DNA of 64,000 nt from Microvirga sp052114605. Its GTDB lineage: Bacteria > Pseudomonadota > Alphaproteobacteria > Rhizobiales > Beijerinckiaceae. The DNA lies in the NCBI RefSeq assembly GCF_052114605.1, contig NZ_JBFRFB010000009.1, forward strand, positions 95,757-159,756, read 5' to 3'. The position numbers were made by a program, and so were the translations under genes. Below the pieces are notes generated by a model. That model had not been told where the DNA came from, searched no databases, and saw only the letters and a list, made by a program, of their open reading frames with translations. This document shows positions 52,472-60,129 of this stretch, piece by piece. How positions within the stretch are numbered: the first letter of the stretch is position 1; each line of letters starts with the position of its first letter.

Positions 52472-52855
52472 ATGACAGGCCGTCTCTATGATGGTTTCGT
52501 TCCCGGGCGCTACCCGATCGATGCCTACGGCAACGGCGGGTTCCGCTTCGCGGAAATGTCCCATCGCGGGTCGGTTCTTGCGTTGCCGTCCGGCATCAAG
52601 GCTTGGCCGGTGGCCTCCATCGTAGAGCTGACGGACGAGGCGCTGGAGCCGATCATCGCCGAGGCTGGCGAGATCGAACTGCTGCTTCTCGGCACAGGCG
52701 TCGACATTGCGGCGCTTCCCAATGTCTTCCGCGAGCGATTCCGCGAGGCCGGCATCGGCCTCGACGTCATGCAGACGGGGGCTGCCGCGCGCACCTACAA
52801 CATTCTCCTGGCCGAGAACCGCAAGGTCGCCGCCGCCCTGATCGCCGTTGGCTGA
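52472..52855 (+). CDS. Mth938-like (DUF498) protein, NDUFAF3 homologue
   Basis: 127 residues, four bases after secF. The compact Mth938 fold is clear: YPIDAYGNGGFRFAEMSHRG, ALPSGIKAWP, then ELLLLGTGVDIAALP and AAARTYNILLAENRKVAAAL. Human NDUFAF3, a mitochondrial complex I assembly factor, belongs to this family. The position directly after secF is conserved in alphaproteobacteria as far as I know. A role in NADH dehydrogenase assembly is inference from the mitochondrial homologue. The next gene starts one base after its stop. Confidence 0.85.
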   Translation: MTGRLYDGFVPGRYPIDAYGNGGFRFAEMSHRGSVLALPSGIKAWPVASIVELTDEALEPIIAEAGEIELLLLGTGVDIAALPNVFRERFREAGIGLDVMQTGAAARTYNILLAENRKVAAALIAVG

Positions 52856-52856
52856 T

Positions 52857-53699
52857 ATGGCTGAGGCACCATCCAACTTCGCCCATTGCGAAGCGCTCGT
52901 CCGCGAGGCGGATTCCGACCGGTATTGGGCGAGCCTCTTCGCGCCGGAGGATAAGCGCGGCTATCTCCATGCTCTCTACGCCTTCAACTACGAGATCGCC
53001 CGTGTCAGGGAATCCGTGCGCGAGCCGATGCTCGGCGAGATCCGCCTGCAATGGTGGCGCGATGCGTTGCAGGGCGAGGCGAGGGGCGATGTGCGGGCCA
53101 ACCCGGTTGCTGCCGCCCTCGACGATACCATCGTCAAGTTCCGCCTGCCCCGGCAGACATTCGTGAATCTGATCGATGCGCGGATGTTCGATCTCTACGA
53201 CGATCCCATGCCCTCTTTGAACGATCTCGAAGGCTATTGCGGGGAAACGTCATCGAGCCTGATCCAGCTCGCCAGCATCATCCTCAATGACGGCAAGGAT
53301 CCGGGGACCGCGGATGCCGCGGGTCATGCGGGCGTGGCCTATGCGATCACGGGTCTGCTGCGCGCCTTCCCGATCCATGCGCGGCAGGGCCAGCTCTACG
53401 TTCCGACCGATATTCTCGGACGTCATGGCGTCGTTCGCGACGATGTGGTGACGGGACGTGGTGGGCCTGGGTTGAAAGGGGCGCTTGCCGATCTGCGCGC
53501 CGTCGCCCGCAGGCACCTCGCCAATGTGCGAACCCTGCGTCCGAAGATTCTTTCAGCCGCCGAGCCAGCCTTTCGGCAGCTTTCTCTCGTGGAGCCATAT
53601 CTCAAGGCGATGGAACGGAGCGACTACGATCCGCTCAACACGATGGTGGATCTTCCGCAATGGCGGAAGATCTGGGTGCTCTGGCGCGGGCCGTTTTAG
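52857..53699 (+). CDS. Squalene/phytoene synthase-fold protein, NDUFAF6-like
   Basis: 280 residues from the ATG at 52857; an in-frame TTG at 52848 overlaps the previous gene. The fold is that of trans-isoprenyl synthases, with LHALYAFNYEIARVRESV and EIRLQWWRDAL. But both Asp-rich metal motifs are lost: the first DxxxD place reads EIARV, and the second, after HAGVAYAITGLLRAFP, lacks DxxED. It is therefore unlikely to make squalene or phytoene and resembles NDUFAF6, a complex I assembly factor. It is one base from the NDUFAF3-like gene, so they are surely one operon. Confidence 0.82.
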   Translation: MAEAPSNFAHCEALVREADSDRYWASLFAPEDKRGYLHALYAFNYEIARVRESVREPMLGEIRLQWWRDALQGEARGDVRANPVAAALDDTIVKFRLPRQTFVNLIDARMFDLYDDPMPSLNDLEGYCGETSSSLIQLASIILNDGKDPGTADAAGHAGVAYAITGLLRAFPIHARQGQLYVPTDILGRHGVVRDDVVTGRGGPGLKGALADLRAVARRHLANVRTLRPKILSAAEPAFRQLSLVEPYLKAMERSDYDPLNTMVDLPQWRKIWVLWRGPF

Positions 53700-53716
53700 G
53701 AACAAGCCGTCTTCAC

Positions 53717-53936
53717 AGCGTCATCCCCGGACTTGTTCCGGGAATCCACGCCTTCATTTCCACCCCACCGACCTCATCCTGAGGAGCAGCCTTTAGGCTG
53801 CGTCTCGAAGGATTGTCCAGAGAGCTCTGGAGACGCCCTCGTCCTTCGAGACGATCGCTGCGCGATCCCTCAGGATGAGGGCTATCGGTGAGAAGACGTG
53901 GATGGCCGTCCCCGGATCAAGTCCGGGGACGGCCAT
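53717..53936. repeat. Composite nested palindromic intergenic repeat (second copy)
   Basis: The layout matches 1106-1310. CCCCGGACTTGTTCCGGG and CCCCGGATCAAGTCCGGGG cap the ends. CTCATCCTGAGGAGC (near 53773) and CCCTCAGGATGAGG (near 53867) form the next arms, with GCGTCTCGAAGGAT and TCCTTCGAGACGAT further in. It lies between the convergent NDUFAF6-like and trmFO genes. Confidence 0.8.
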
Positions 53937-53950
53937 GCCGGCAGAGCAAG

Positions 53951-55369
53951 TTACTCTGCAGCCGCCGGCATTTCGCCCGCAGCCATCCAGGCAGTGAGAT
54001 CCTCCCGCGCGCGATCCGTGAGCATCTTCTTCTTCGCCATCGTCTTGGCCGCGCCGCGCAGGCGCTTGCCGTCTTCCGCTTTCGGCGCGACATCGAGCGG
54101 CGGGAAGAGGCCGAAATTGACATTCATCGGCTGGAAGGAGCGCGGGCCCTCATCGATGGTCTCGATGTGGCCGCCCGTGATGTGGTTGATGAGCGCGCCG
54201 AGCGCCGTGGTGTGCGGCAGGGGCTGGATGGGACGGCCCAGCCGCTCGGCGGCGGCGAAGCGTCCGGTCATGAGACCCACCGCCGCGCTCTCCACATAGC
54301 CCTCGCAGCCGGTGATCTGGCCGGCGAAGCGCAGGCGCGGCATGGCTTTCAGGCGCAGCGTCGGATCGAGAAGCTTTGGCGAGTTGAGATAGGTGTTGCG
54401 GTGAATGCCGCCGAGACGCGCGAACTCGGCGTTCTCCAGGCCGGGGATCATGCGCAGGATGCCGGTCTGTGCGCCGTATTTCAGCTTGGTCTGGAAGCCC
54501 ACCATGTTGAACAGGGTGCCGAGCGCATTGTCCTGGCGCAGCTGCACGATGGCATAGGCCTTCACGTCGGGATCGCGCGGGTTGGTGAGGCCGACAGGCT
54601 TCATGGGGCCGTGGCGCAGGGTCTCGCGGCCACGTTCGGCCATGACCTCGATAGGCAGGCAGCCGTCGAAATAGGGGGTGTTGGCCTCCCATTCCTTGAA
54701 CTCGGTCTTGTCGCCCTCGATCAGCGCGTCGATGAAGGCCTCGTACTGCTCCCTGGTCATGGGGCAGTTGATGTAATCCTTGCCCGTGCCGCCCGGTCCG
54801 ACCTTGTCGTAGCGCGACTGGAACCACGCGATGTCCATGTTGATGGACTCGCGGTAGACGATGGGCGCGATGGCATCGAAGAAGGCGAGCGATGTCTCAC
54901 CGGTCAGACCAAGGATCGCCTCTGCCAGAGCCGGCGAGGTGAGGGGACCCGTTGCGACGATGACGGAGGACCATTCCTCCGGCGGAATACCGCCGATCTC
55001 GCCGCGCTCAATGGTGACGAGGGGATGCGCCTCGAGAGCTGCGGTCACCGCATCCGAGAACCCATCGCGGTCCACTGCCAGCGCGCCGCCGGCGGGCACC
55101 TGATTGGCGTCGCCCTTGGCCATGATGAGCGAACCGAGGCGGCGCATTTCCTGGTGGAGCAGGCCGACCGCATTGGTCTCGGCGTCGTCGGAGCGGAAGG
55201 AGTTGGAGCAGACGAGCTCGGCTAGCCCTTCCGTCTTGTGGGCATCGGTGCCGCGCACCGGGCGCATCTCGTGGAGAATGACGGGAACGCCAGCCTGGGC
55301 AATCTGCCAGGCCGCTTCCGACCCCGCAAGGCCGCCGCCGATGACGTGAATGGGTTCAATCGTGCTCAT
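53951..55369 (-). CDS. trmFO: tRNA (uracil-5-)-methyltransferase TrmFO, folate-dependent
   Basis: 472 residues from the ATG at 55369 (MSTIEPIHVIGGGLAGSEAA), where the FAD-binding GGGLAG loop lies at once; the 24 upstream in-frame residues are unconserved. ELVCSNSFRSDD contains the catalytic Cys, and GLAGSEAAWQIAQAGVPVIL is the Rossmann start. CEGYVESAAVGLMTGRFAA is the C-terminal signature. It makes m5U54 in tRNA using methylenetetrahydrofolate and FAD. The folate-dependent form is typical of this class. Single gene. Confidence 0.95.
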   Translation of the reverse strand: MSTIEPIHVIGGGLAGSEAAWQIAQAGVPVILHEMRPVRGTDAHKTEGLAELVCSNSFRSDDAETNAVGLLHQEMRRLGSLIMAKGDANQVPAGGALAVDRDGFSDAVTAALEAHPLVTIERGEIGGIPPEEWSSVIVATGPLTSPALAEAILGLTGETSLAFFDAIAPIVYRESINMDIAWFQSRYDKVGPGGTGKDYINCPMTREQYEAFIDALIEGDKTEFKEWEANTPYFDGCLPIEVMAERGRETLRHGPMKPVGLTNPRDPDVKAYAIVQLRQDNALGTLFNMVGFQTKLKYGAQTGILRMIPGLENAEFARLGGIHRNTYLNSPKLLDPTLRLKAMPRLRFAGQITGCEGYVESAAVGLMTGRFAAAERLGRPIQPLPHTTALGALINHITGGHIETIDEGPRSFQPMNVNFGLFPPLDVAPKAEDGKRLRGAAKTMAKKKMLTDRAREDLTAWMAAGEMPAAAE

Positions 55370-55440
55370 GGGCACGGAGTAGCGAGCGAATTTGCTCCGA
55401 TCAAGGAGAATTCGGCCTGAGCGGGCAAACGCCCGGCACA

Positions 55441-55468
55441 AAAGAAAACGCCCGCTGGAAGCGGGCGA
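55441..55468 (-). terminator. Rho-independent terminator after the DUF1127 gene
   Basis: CGCCCGC (55450-55456) and GCGGGCG (55462-55468) form the stem. On the leftward strand the U-rich tail TTTTCTTTT follows. It lies about 30 bases past the DUF1127 stop. Confidence 0.8.
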
Positions 55469-55495
55469 GGACCTTTGCTGCGATGCAGCTATTTT

Positions 55496-55651
55496 TTAGG
55501 CGACAGCGGTTTCGCGAGCGATGCTGTCGATCTGGAAGCGCGAGATGCCGAGATCGTCGAGCTCACGGTCGGAGAGCATGGAGAGCTCACGGACAGTGTC
55601 GCGATAACGCATATAGGCGCGGACTTTAGCAAGCATGTAGGACACGAACAT
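55496..55651 (-). CDS. DUF1127 small Arg-rich protein
   Basis: 51 residues from the ATG at 55651, which has AAGGAG seven bases upstream; a longer in-frame start at 55711 lacks this. The DUF1127 motif is clear: RYRDTVRELSMLSDRELDDL followed by GISRFQIDSIARE. In Agrobacterium-type bacteria such small proteins affect phosphate uptake and RNA turnover. The N-terminal MFVSYMLAKVRAYMRYR is amphipathic and basic. It is monocistronic with its own terminator. Confidence 0.85.
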   Translation of the reverse strand: MFVSYMLAKVRAYMRYRDTVRELSMLSDRELDDLGISRFQIDSIARETAVA

Positions 55652-55843
55652 TGGGAACTCCTTCAGTAGGCCGGCCCCTGTGACCGGCGGCGTTTGTTCT
55701 TGCGTGTGCAATGCAGCATATAAGGACGTGCGATGCGAAAGAGGAGTGGTAATAATGTAGGTCTGTTATGCTTTAGTAGCATAGCGCCCTAACGCCAGGT
55801 TAACGGCCCTGCCCGGTGGGTATGGGGGCAGATGGCACGATGC

Positions 55844-55870
55844 AAAAAAACCCCGGCTGGGACCGGGGCT
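55844..55870 (-). terminator. Rho-independent terminator after the RTX gene
   Basis: CCCCGG (55851-55856) and CCGGGG (55863-55868) make the stem, and the leftward strand then reads TTTTTTT. It lies about 30 bases past the RTX stop. Confidence 0.85.
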
Positions 55871-55898
55871 GCTGGATGGAATGACGGGGCGGGGAGCT

Positions 55899-56783
55899 TC
55901 AGAGGATGAAGAAATCGGCCTTCGTCAGCGTCAGCCCGGCCTGGACCTGGGCAAACTTGATGGCGGACTTTCCGCCGACACCATCCGGGTCATAGAGCAG
56001 TGTGCCGGTCGATTTCTGGTAGATGATACGATCGCTGGAATCCAGTGCGGCCGATCCGACCCTGAAGGCGGCTGCCGAGAGCCAGCCGTCACGGCCGACG
56101 CGGGTGAAGATATTGTTGTCGAGCATGATCGTGTCGTCAACGGGCCGGAAGTCCTTGATGATGTCCATATTGCCCGTCGAGGGCGTGGAGTCGAAGACGA
56201 AATAGTCCTTGCCCGCGCCGCCATAAAGCGTGTCCCTGTCCAGGCCGCCGCTCAAGTAGTCGCTGCCGAAATCGCCGACCAGGAGATCGCGGCCCGTTCC
56301 GCCGTAGAGGTCATCATCGCCCAAGCCGCCGTAGAGCCTGTCGCTGCCCGCATCGCCGAACAGGATGTCGTCGCCGCCATAGGAATAGATATCGTCGTTG
56401 CCGTTGCCGCCACGGATCACATCCGCATAGTCGTTGCCATAGAAAATGTCGCTGGCGCCGTTCAGCATCATGTACCAAGCGTAGTCCGCGAGTCCGTCCA
56501 CATTGGTGTAGAGGCTCAAGTCCTTGATGGAGAGAACCGCAGCGCCGCCATTCTCGTAGAGCAGGTCGTCGATGATGACGTCGTAGCCGTTGCTCCAGTA
56601 CCAGGCGTGGTAGCTGTCCACCATCGTGCTGCCATAGACATCGTAGCTCGCGAGGCTTCCGTTATCGTAAGTCATCACCGTATCGATCCATGGATTCAAC
56701 CCCACGAAAGTCCAGCCGGAGCTGCTCGTGTCTGTCATGTTGAAGCCCGCACCTGCGGCATTGAACGCTTGAAAAATGGCCAT
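55899..56783 (-). CDS. Small RTX-type calcium-binding protein
   Basis: 294 residues, no N-terminal signal, as expected for type I secretion with a C-terminal signal. Nonapeptide GGxGxDxLx repeats run about 115-196: YGNDYADVIRGG, NGNDDIYSYGG, AGSDRLYGG, TGRDLLVGD and AGKDYFVFDS. Each turn binds calcium. The N-terminal 110 residues are Tyr/Asp-rich and unrecognised (DSYHAWYWSNGYDVIIDDLL). The C-terminus after about 200 (DIIKDFRPVDDTIMLD) is the typical RTX ending for secretion. No ABC/HlyD pair lies nearby, so it must use a distant exporter. Role unknown. Confidence 0.82.
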   Translation of the reverse strand: MAIFQAFNAAGAGFNMTDTSSSGWTFVGLNPWIDTVMTYDNGSLASYDVYGSTMVDSYHAWYWSNGYDVIIDDLLYENGGAAVLSIKDLSLYTNVDGLADYAWYMMLNGASDIFYGNDYADVIRGGNGNDDIYSYGGDDILFGDAGSDRLYGGLGDDDLYGGTGRDLLVGDFGSDYLSGGLDRDTLYGGAGKDYFVFDSTPSTGNMDIIKDFRPVDDTIMLDNNIFTRVGRDGWLSAAAFRVGSAALDSSDRIIYQKSTGTLLYDPDGVGGKSAIKFAQVQAGLTLTKADFFIL

Positions 56784-57139
56784 GGCGGCGTTGTTCCTGA
56801 TGAGGTCGTGAACAGGAATTAGCCTATAGGAGTGAATGTGAACTTAAGCTGCACAGTGACGAAAGGAATCGTTAAGCTGTGCGGCGTTGCAAAACATGCT
56901 CTCGGCACTGCGCGGACATGTATTCGTAGAAGGCAAAAGGCAGAGCGAACCGCATATGCCTGAAGCTTGAGAATTGGCCTAGATGGAAGCCATTTCAGCA
57001 CAGCTTGCGAGGGCTGTATTGCCAAGTTCGCTCAGCGGGATAACTTCGAAATCGCCGAAACTTTGTCCGAATGGTTGCGTTAGCCCCCGGTCTCGAAGGC
57101 ACGATTTCATTCTCATCGTGCTTCATCATGGAGTAGGTT
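56784..57139. other. Divergent intergenic region without a gene
   Basis: 356 bases of lower GC between the RTX gene (leftward) and the repeat protein gene (rightward). A near-direct repeat TTAAGCTGCACA / TTAAGCTGTGC lies near 56843 and 56872. The EcfG-like promoter at 57057-57081 is in the right half. No open frame with a ribosome site was found. Confidence 0.5.
57057..57081 (+). promoter_or_regulatory. Candidate EcfG-type (general stress) promoter
   Basis: GAAAC at 57057-57061, a 16-base spacer, CGTT at 57078-57081. The EcfG consensus in alphaproteobacteria is GGAAC-N16/17-CGTT, so there is one mismatch. It stands 58 bases before the start of the repeat protein gene. Confidence 0.45.
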
Positions 57140-57511
57140 ATGCGACGCATTCTTTTGACGACTGTTGGTCTGCTTGCATTCGGTGCCGCTGGTGCGATAG
57201 CTCAGACTATGCCGCCGGTGCCGAACGCAAGCGGCTCTCAAGCGACGAACCCAGGTTCCTATGGCAACACGGCGACACCCGCCGACCGGATGAATACGGT
57301 CGCTCCCGGTATGAGCGGCACCTGCGCCCCCGTGCCGAACGGCAGCGGCTCGCAGGCGACAAATCCTTGCAGCTACGGCTCGACGGCGAGCGACCCGGTC
57401 CTCCAGGCTCCTTCCGCGACTGGCTCCATCGGAACCGTTCCGCCGGTGCCGAATGCCAGCGGCTCGCAGACGACGAACCCGGCGACTTACGGCGATACGA
57501 AGCCGCAATAA
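57140..57511 (+). CDS. Secreted protein with three 38-residue repeats
   Basis: 123 residues. A signal peptide (MRRILLTTVGLLAFGAAGAI, then AQ) is cut near residue 22. The mature protein holds three copies of a motif like PPVPNASGSQATNPGSYGNT at residues 25-44, 63-82 and 101-120, spaced by exactly 38 residues. There are Cys at 62 and 77 in the middle unit only. The sequence is low in charge and likely disordered; I know of no named family. GGAG lies before the ATG at 57140. A terminator follows and a candidate EcfG promoter precedes, so it may be a stress-induced exported protein. Confidence 0.68.
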   Translation: MRRILLTTVGLLAFGAAGAIAQTMPPVPNASGSQATNPGSYGNTATPADRMNTVAPGMSGTCAPVPNGSGSQATNPCSYGSTASDPVLQAPSATGSIGTVPPVPNASGSQTTNPATYGDTKPQ

Positions 57512-57532
57512 CTTCAGGCCAACGCGCCTCTC

Positions 57533-57572
57533 AAACCCTCGGCCAAGGAGAAACCTTGCCGAGGGTTCTTTC
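57533..57572. terminator. Shared terminator between convergent small genes
   Basis: AACCCTCGGC (57534-57543) pairs with GCCGAGGGTT (57558-57567), extended inside by CAAGG and CCTTG. A TTCTTTC tail lies on the rightward side and a TTTGAGAG on the leftward side, so it may serve both genes; the right strand is stronger. The leftward mini-porin gene stops at 57571. Confidence 0.7.
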
Positions 57573-57861
57573 AATCGAGACGGTTGGCGCCCTTCACCCC
57601 GATCACGGCACGCAACGGACCGTATTCCGTCGGCTTGCGCACATCGAGACGAACCTCTCCGGTAGCCCTCATGCGACTCGTATCCTCGCTACGCCTGTGG
57701 GAGGAGCCGAGAATGGTTTCCGCGCGAACGCGCCCGCTGACACGGACGCAGGTATCCGAATTCTGCAAGAGATCGAAGCCGGGCGGACACGACGAGGCTG
57801 ACAATGCCGCCGATCCCGAGCAGAGCCAGAGGGCTCCGATGATGAACAGATACCGTTTCAT
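57571..57861 (-). CDS. Mini-porin: exported 96-aa protein resembling the N-terminus of alphaproteobacterial porins
   Basis: 96 residues from the ATG at 57861. Residues 1-22 are a Sec signal (MKRYLFIIGALWLCSGSAAL). The mature part opens SSCPPGFDLLQNSDTCVRVS and continues GRVRAETI, matching the opening of Omp2/porin_2 proteins (CP...GFxxxxxTDTCxRxGGxVRAE), including the Cys25/Cys38 pair. RATGEVRLDVRKPTEYGPLR resembles the next porin strand (xxRxTEYGxLR). It stops there; a porin is normally 300-500 residues. It may be a truncated gene or a small domain working alone. No further porin sequence lies downstream. Confidence 0.62.
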   Translation of the reverse strand: MKRYLFIIGALWLCSGSAALSASSCPPGFDLLQNSDTCVRVSGRVRAETILGSSHRRSEDTSRMRATGEVRLDVRKPTEYGPLRAVIGVKGANRLD

Positions 57862-58058
57862 GGCGGCATTCTAAAGGTCCATTGGGTAGCGGCACAAGCT
57901 CCACATCAATCGCTCTGCGTCGTTTTGACTTCGGTATGGGCCTCCCCTTATGCGGCCATGAAAACTGGACTTTTCAAGGAGAGCAGCCCATAGCTGAAGA
58001 ATACCTTCCTGTGCGGAAGGTGGGCAAAACGCCAAGCCACCTTCCAAACGCAGCCTTG

Positions 58059-59186
58059 ATGAAGCTTGATCCAGCCACCCTTCATGTCGCATTCGTCCTT
58101 CTCTCGGCTGTGCTCGGGCTTCTTCTCATTTTCGCCTGGCGGCAGAACCGGAAAGTCGAGGCGCTGGCATGGTGGGGAGCGGCCTTCTGCCTGATCTGCC
58201 TCGGCATCGGCCTCGTCAATCACGGTAAGATCTCCGGAACGCCGATGGCGCTTCTGGCGGGAAACGCGCTGGGCGTGCTCTCTCACGGCGCTCTCTATGC
58301 CGGGTGCGTGAGATTTAATGGCCGCAGGGGGATTCTGTTGCCTGCCGCGGCTGGCCCCCTCGTGTGGATCGCAGCCTTCCCGTTCATCGCGGACGAGCCG
58401 CAGATCCGCCTGATGCTCGTCGCCTTTCTCACGGGCGTATATGCATCGTTCTCGGCCTGGGAACTCTGGAAGAACGCGCCGCAGCCGCTGGCCTCGCAGC
58501 GTGTCGCCGTATTGCTGCTGGCCGGGCTGGGTTGTCTAAGTTTCCTGCGCGGGTGGCTCGGCATAACCCTCACCTCGATCCCCTGGATCGATGCCTTCGC
58601 GAGCCGCTGGTCATCGGAGATGGCATTGTTCCTCGTGGTCTTCACGCCCACCATGGCCTTCATCTTCCTGTCGATGGCAAAGGAGAAGGTCGAGTACGGC
58701 TACAAGCAGGCTGCGTTTTCCGATCCGTTGACGGGCGTGCCCAATCGCCGAGCTTTCATGAACTACGCGATGCGGCTGATCGAACGACGAGCTGGCCGGC
58801 CCATCACCTGCCTTCTGTTCGATCTCGACAACTTCAAGTCCATCAATGACGGCTACGGTCACGATGCGGGTGATCGGGTGCTCATGTCGTTCGGTGACGT
58901 GCTCGCCCGGCATCTGCCGCCGCAATCTTTCGGGCGTCTGGGAGGGGAAGAGTTCGCTGCGGTTCTGCTCATGAACAGTGGGGAAGCCATTGCCGTGGCC
59001 GATGACATTCGCCATGCGCTCTGCGCTGCGGGGCACGCCCTGCTGGGGGCTCAGGCCCAGGTGACGGTCAGCATCGGCTGTGCAAGCTCGCTCTCGGGCA
59101 AGTCCGTCGGCATTCTGTTGCAGGAGGCCGATACGGCTCTCTACAAGGCCAAGGATTATGGCCGCAACGTCGTGATCTCGGCCTGA
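58059..59186 (+). CDS. Membrane diguanylate cyclase (GGDEF)
   Basis: 375 residues from the ATG at 58059 (MKLDPATLHVAFVLLSAVLG). A longer in-frame ORF starts at 57882, but without a membrane-compatible or conserved leader. Six predicted helices (about 5-27, 35-54, 61-85, 92-110, 116-134, 148-168, with a further one near 187-205) form an unnamed sensor. The GGDEF domain (about 215-375) has GRLGGEEFA, with the active GGEEF at 295-299, and the metal Asp in LLFDLDNFK. No RxxD inhibitory site is seen before GGEEF. It makes c-di-GMP. The stop is four bases from a convergent methyltransferase gene. Confidence 0.88.
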   Translation: MKLDPATLHVAFVLLSAVLGLLLIFAWRQNRKVEALAWWGAAFCLICLGIGLVNHGKISGTPMALLAGNALGVLSHGALYAGCVRFNGRRGILLPAAAGPLVWIAAFPFIADEPQIRLMLVAFLTGVYASFSAWELWKNAPQPLASQRVAVLLLAGLGCLSFLRGWLGITLTSIPWIDAFASRWSSEMALFLVVFTPTMAFIFLSMAKEKVEYGYKQAAFSDPLTGVPNRRAFMNYAMRLIERRAGRPITCLLFDLDNFKSINDGYGHDAGDRVLMSFGDVLARHLPPQSFGRLGGEEFAAVLLMNSGEAIAVADDIRHALCAAGHALLGAQAQVTVSIGCASSLSGKSVGILLQEADTALYKAKDYGRNVVISA

Positions 59187-59190
59187 CCCC

Positions 59191-60000
59191 CTATCGTTGA
59201 GCCGTCACCACGATGGCGCTCATTCGGTTCTCGATGGGACCATCGCCGAACCTGGCCTTCAGCGCCTCTTCCGCCTTGTGCGTGATTTCTTCCAGGCGGT
59301 TCGCTCCGCGAGCCTCGATCTCCATACGGAGCGGCGTTCCTTGCGTAAGACCCGTCGCCGGATGGAGCGGGGAAGGGGCCTCGCTGATTTTCTCGACCAC
59401 ATCGATGTCGATGCGCCCGAACCCCGCATCCTGAAGCGCGCGTCGAATGGTGTCGTGATTGAAATAACCGAAGGGCACACGCTCGATGAATTTCGGGGGG
59501 TCGTCAGGAAAAGCCGCACCCGTTACGTCGGAGACGACCTTGCTCAGCTGGTTGGCGTCGAGCCTGTCCCACACATTGAACAGGTAAAGCCCACCGGGCT
59601 TGAGAACACGCAGCGCCTCGCGATAGGCAGCCTGCTTGTCAGGAAAGAACATGACGCCGAACTGGCAGACCACCACGTCGAAGCTCTCATCGTCGAAAGG
59701 CAGGGTCTGGGCATCGGTCTGCCGCCAGGTCACGTTGGGCGCATCGAGATTCTTGGCGGCAAGATCGAGCATGGCCTGATTGAGGTCGGTCGCGAGGATC
59801 TCGACATTCTTGGGCAGCGCCTTCGCCATCACACGCGTGACGATCCCGGTGCCCGCAGCGACTTCGAGGATCCTGCCTTTCGGCATCTCCCCCAGCCTCG
59901 CGGCCAAATCGGCCGCATAGGGTTCGAACAGCAGCCGGCCAAGATATTGCTCGTAGATCGCAGGAATCGAGCCGGCAAAAGCAGCGTCGCTGGAGCCCAT
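59191..60000 (-). CDS. Class I SAM-dependent methyltransferase
   Basis: 269 residues. ILEVAAGTGIVTRVMAKAL is the SAM-binding motif I, ILATDLNQAMLDLA is its acidic loop, and FDVVVCQFGVMFFPDK is motif II. LRVLKPGGLYLFNVWD is motif III. It resembles UbiE/MenG-like or arsenite-type methyltransferases, but the substrate is not known. It precedes uvrA on the same strand only by order; it lies downstream of the uvrA stop by 130 bases, so read-through is possible. Start ATG at 60000. Confidence 0.88.
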   Translation of the reverse strand: MGSSDAAFAGSIPAIYEQYLGRLLFEPYAADLAARLGEMPKGRILEVAAGTGIVTRVMAKALPKNVEILATDLNQAMLDLAAKNLDAPNVTWRQTDAQTLPFDDESFDVVVCQFGVMFFPDKQAAYREALRVLKPGGLYLFNVWDRLDANQLSKVVSDVTGAAFPDDPPKFIERVPFGYFNHDTIRRALQDAGFGRIDIDVVEKISEAPSPLHPATGLTQGTPLRMEIEARGANRLEEITHKAEEALKARFGDGPIENRMSAIVVTAQR

Positions 60001-60129
60001 GGTCTCCTCCGCCGTAAAACACCGCCATCATCAGACGGATGGCGGCGGCTTCATGGCGGGGCGCTGGGTCATTGGCGGTAGACCCAAGTCATGCAAAGGA
60101 ATCCGAGGTACGGCGGGGGAGGCAGGGCT

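Noticed and set aside
52857..53699. Carotenoid or hopanoid synthase
   Set aside because: Both catalytic Asp-rich motifs are lost and no terpenoid gene is nearby; the assembly-factor reading fits better.
59925..59945. tRNA T-arm-like GGTTCGAA
   Set aside because: It lies within the methyltransferase coding frame and no cloverleaf surrounds it. I found no tRNA gene in the window.
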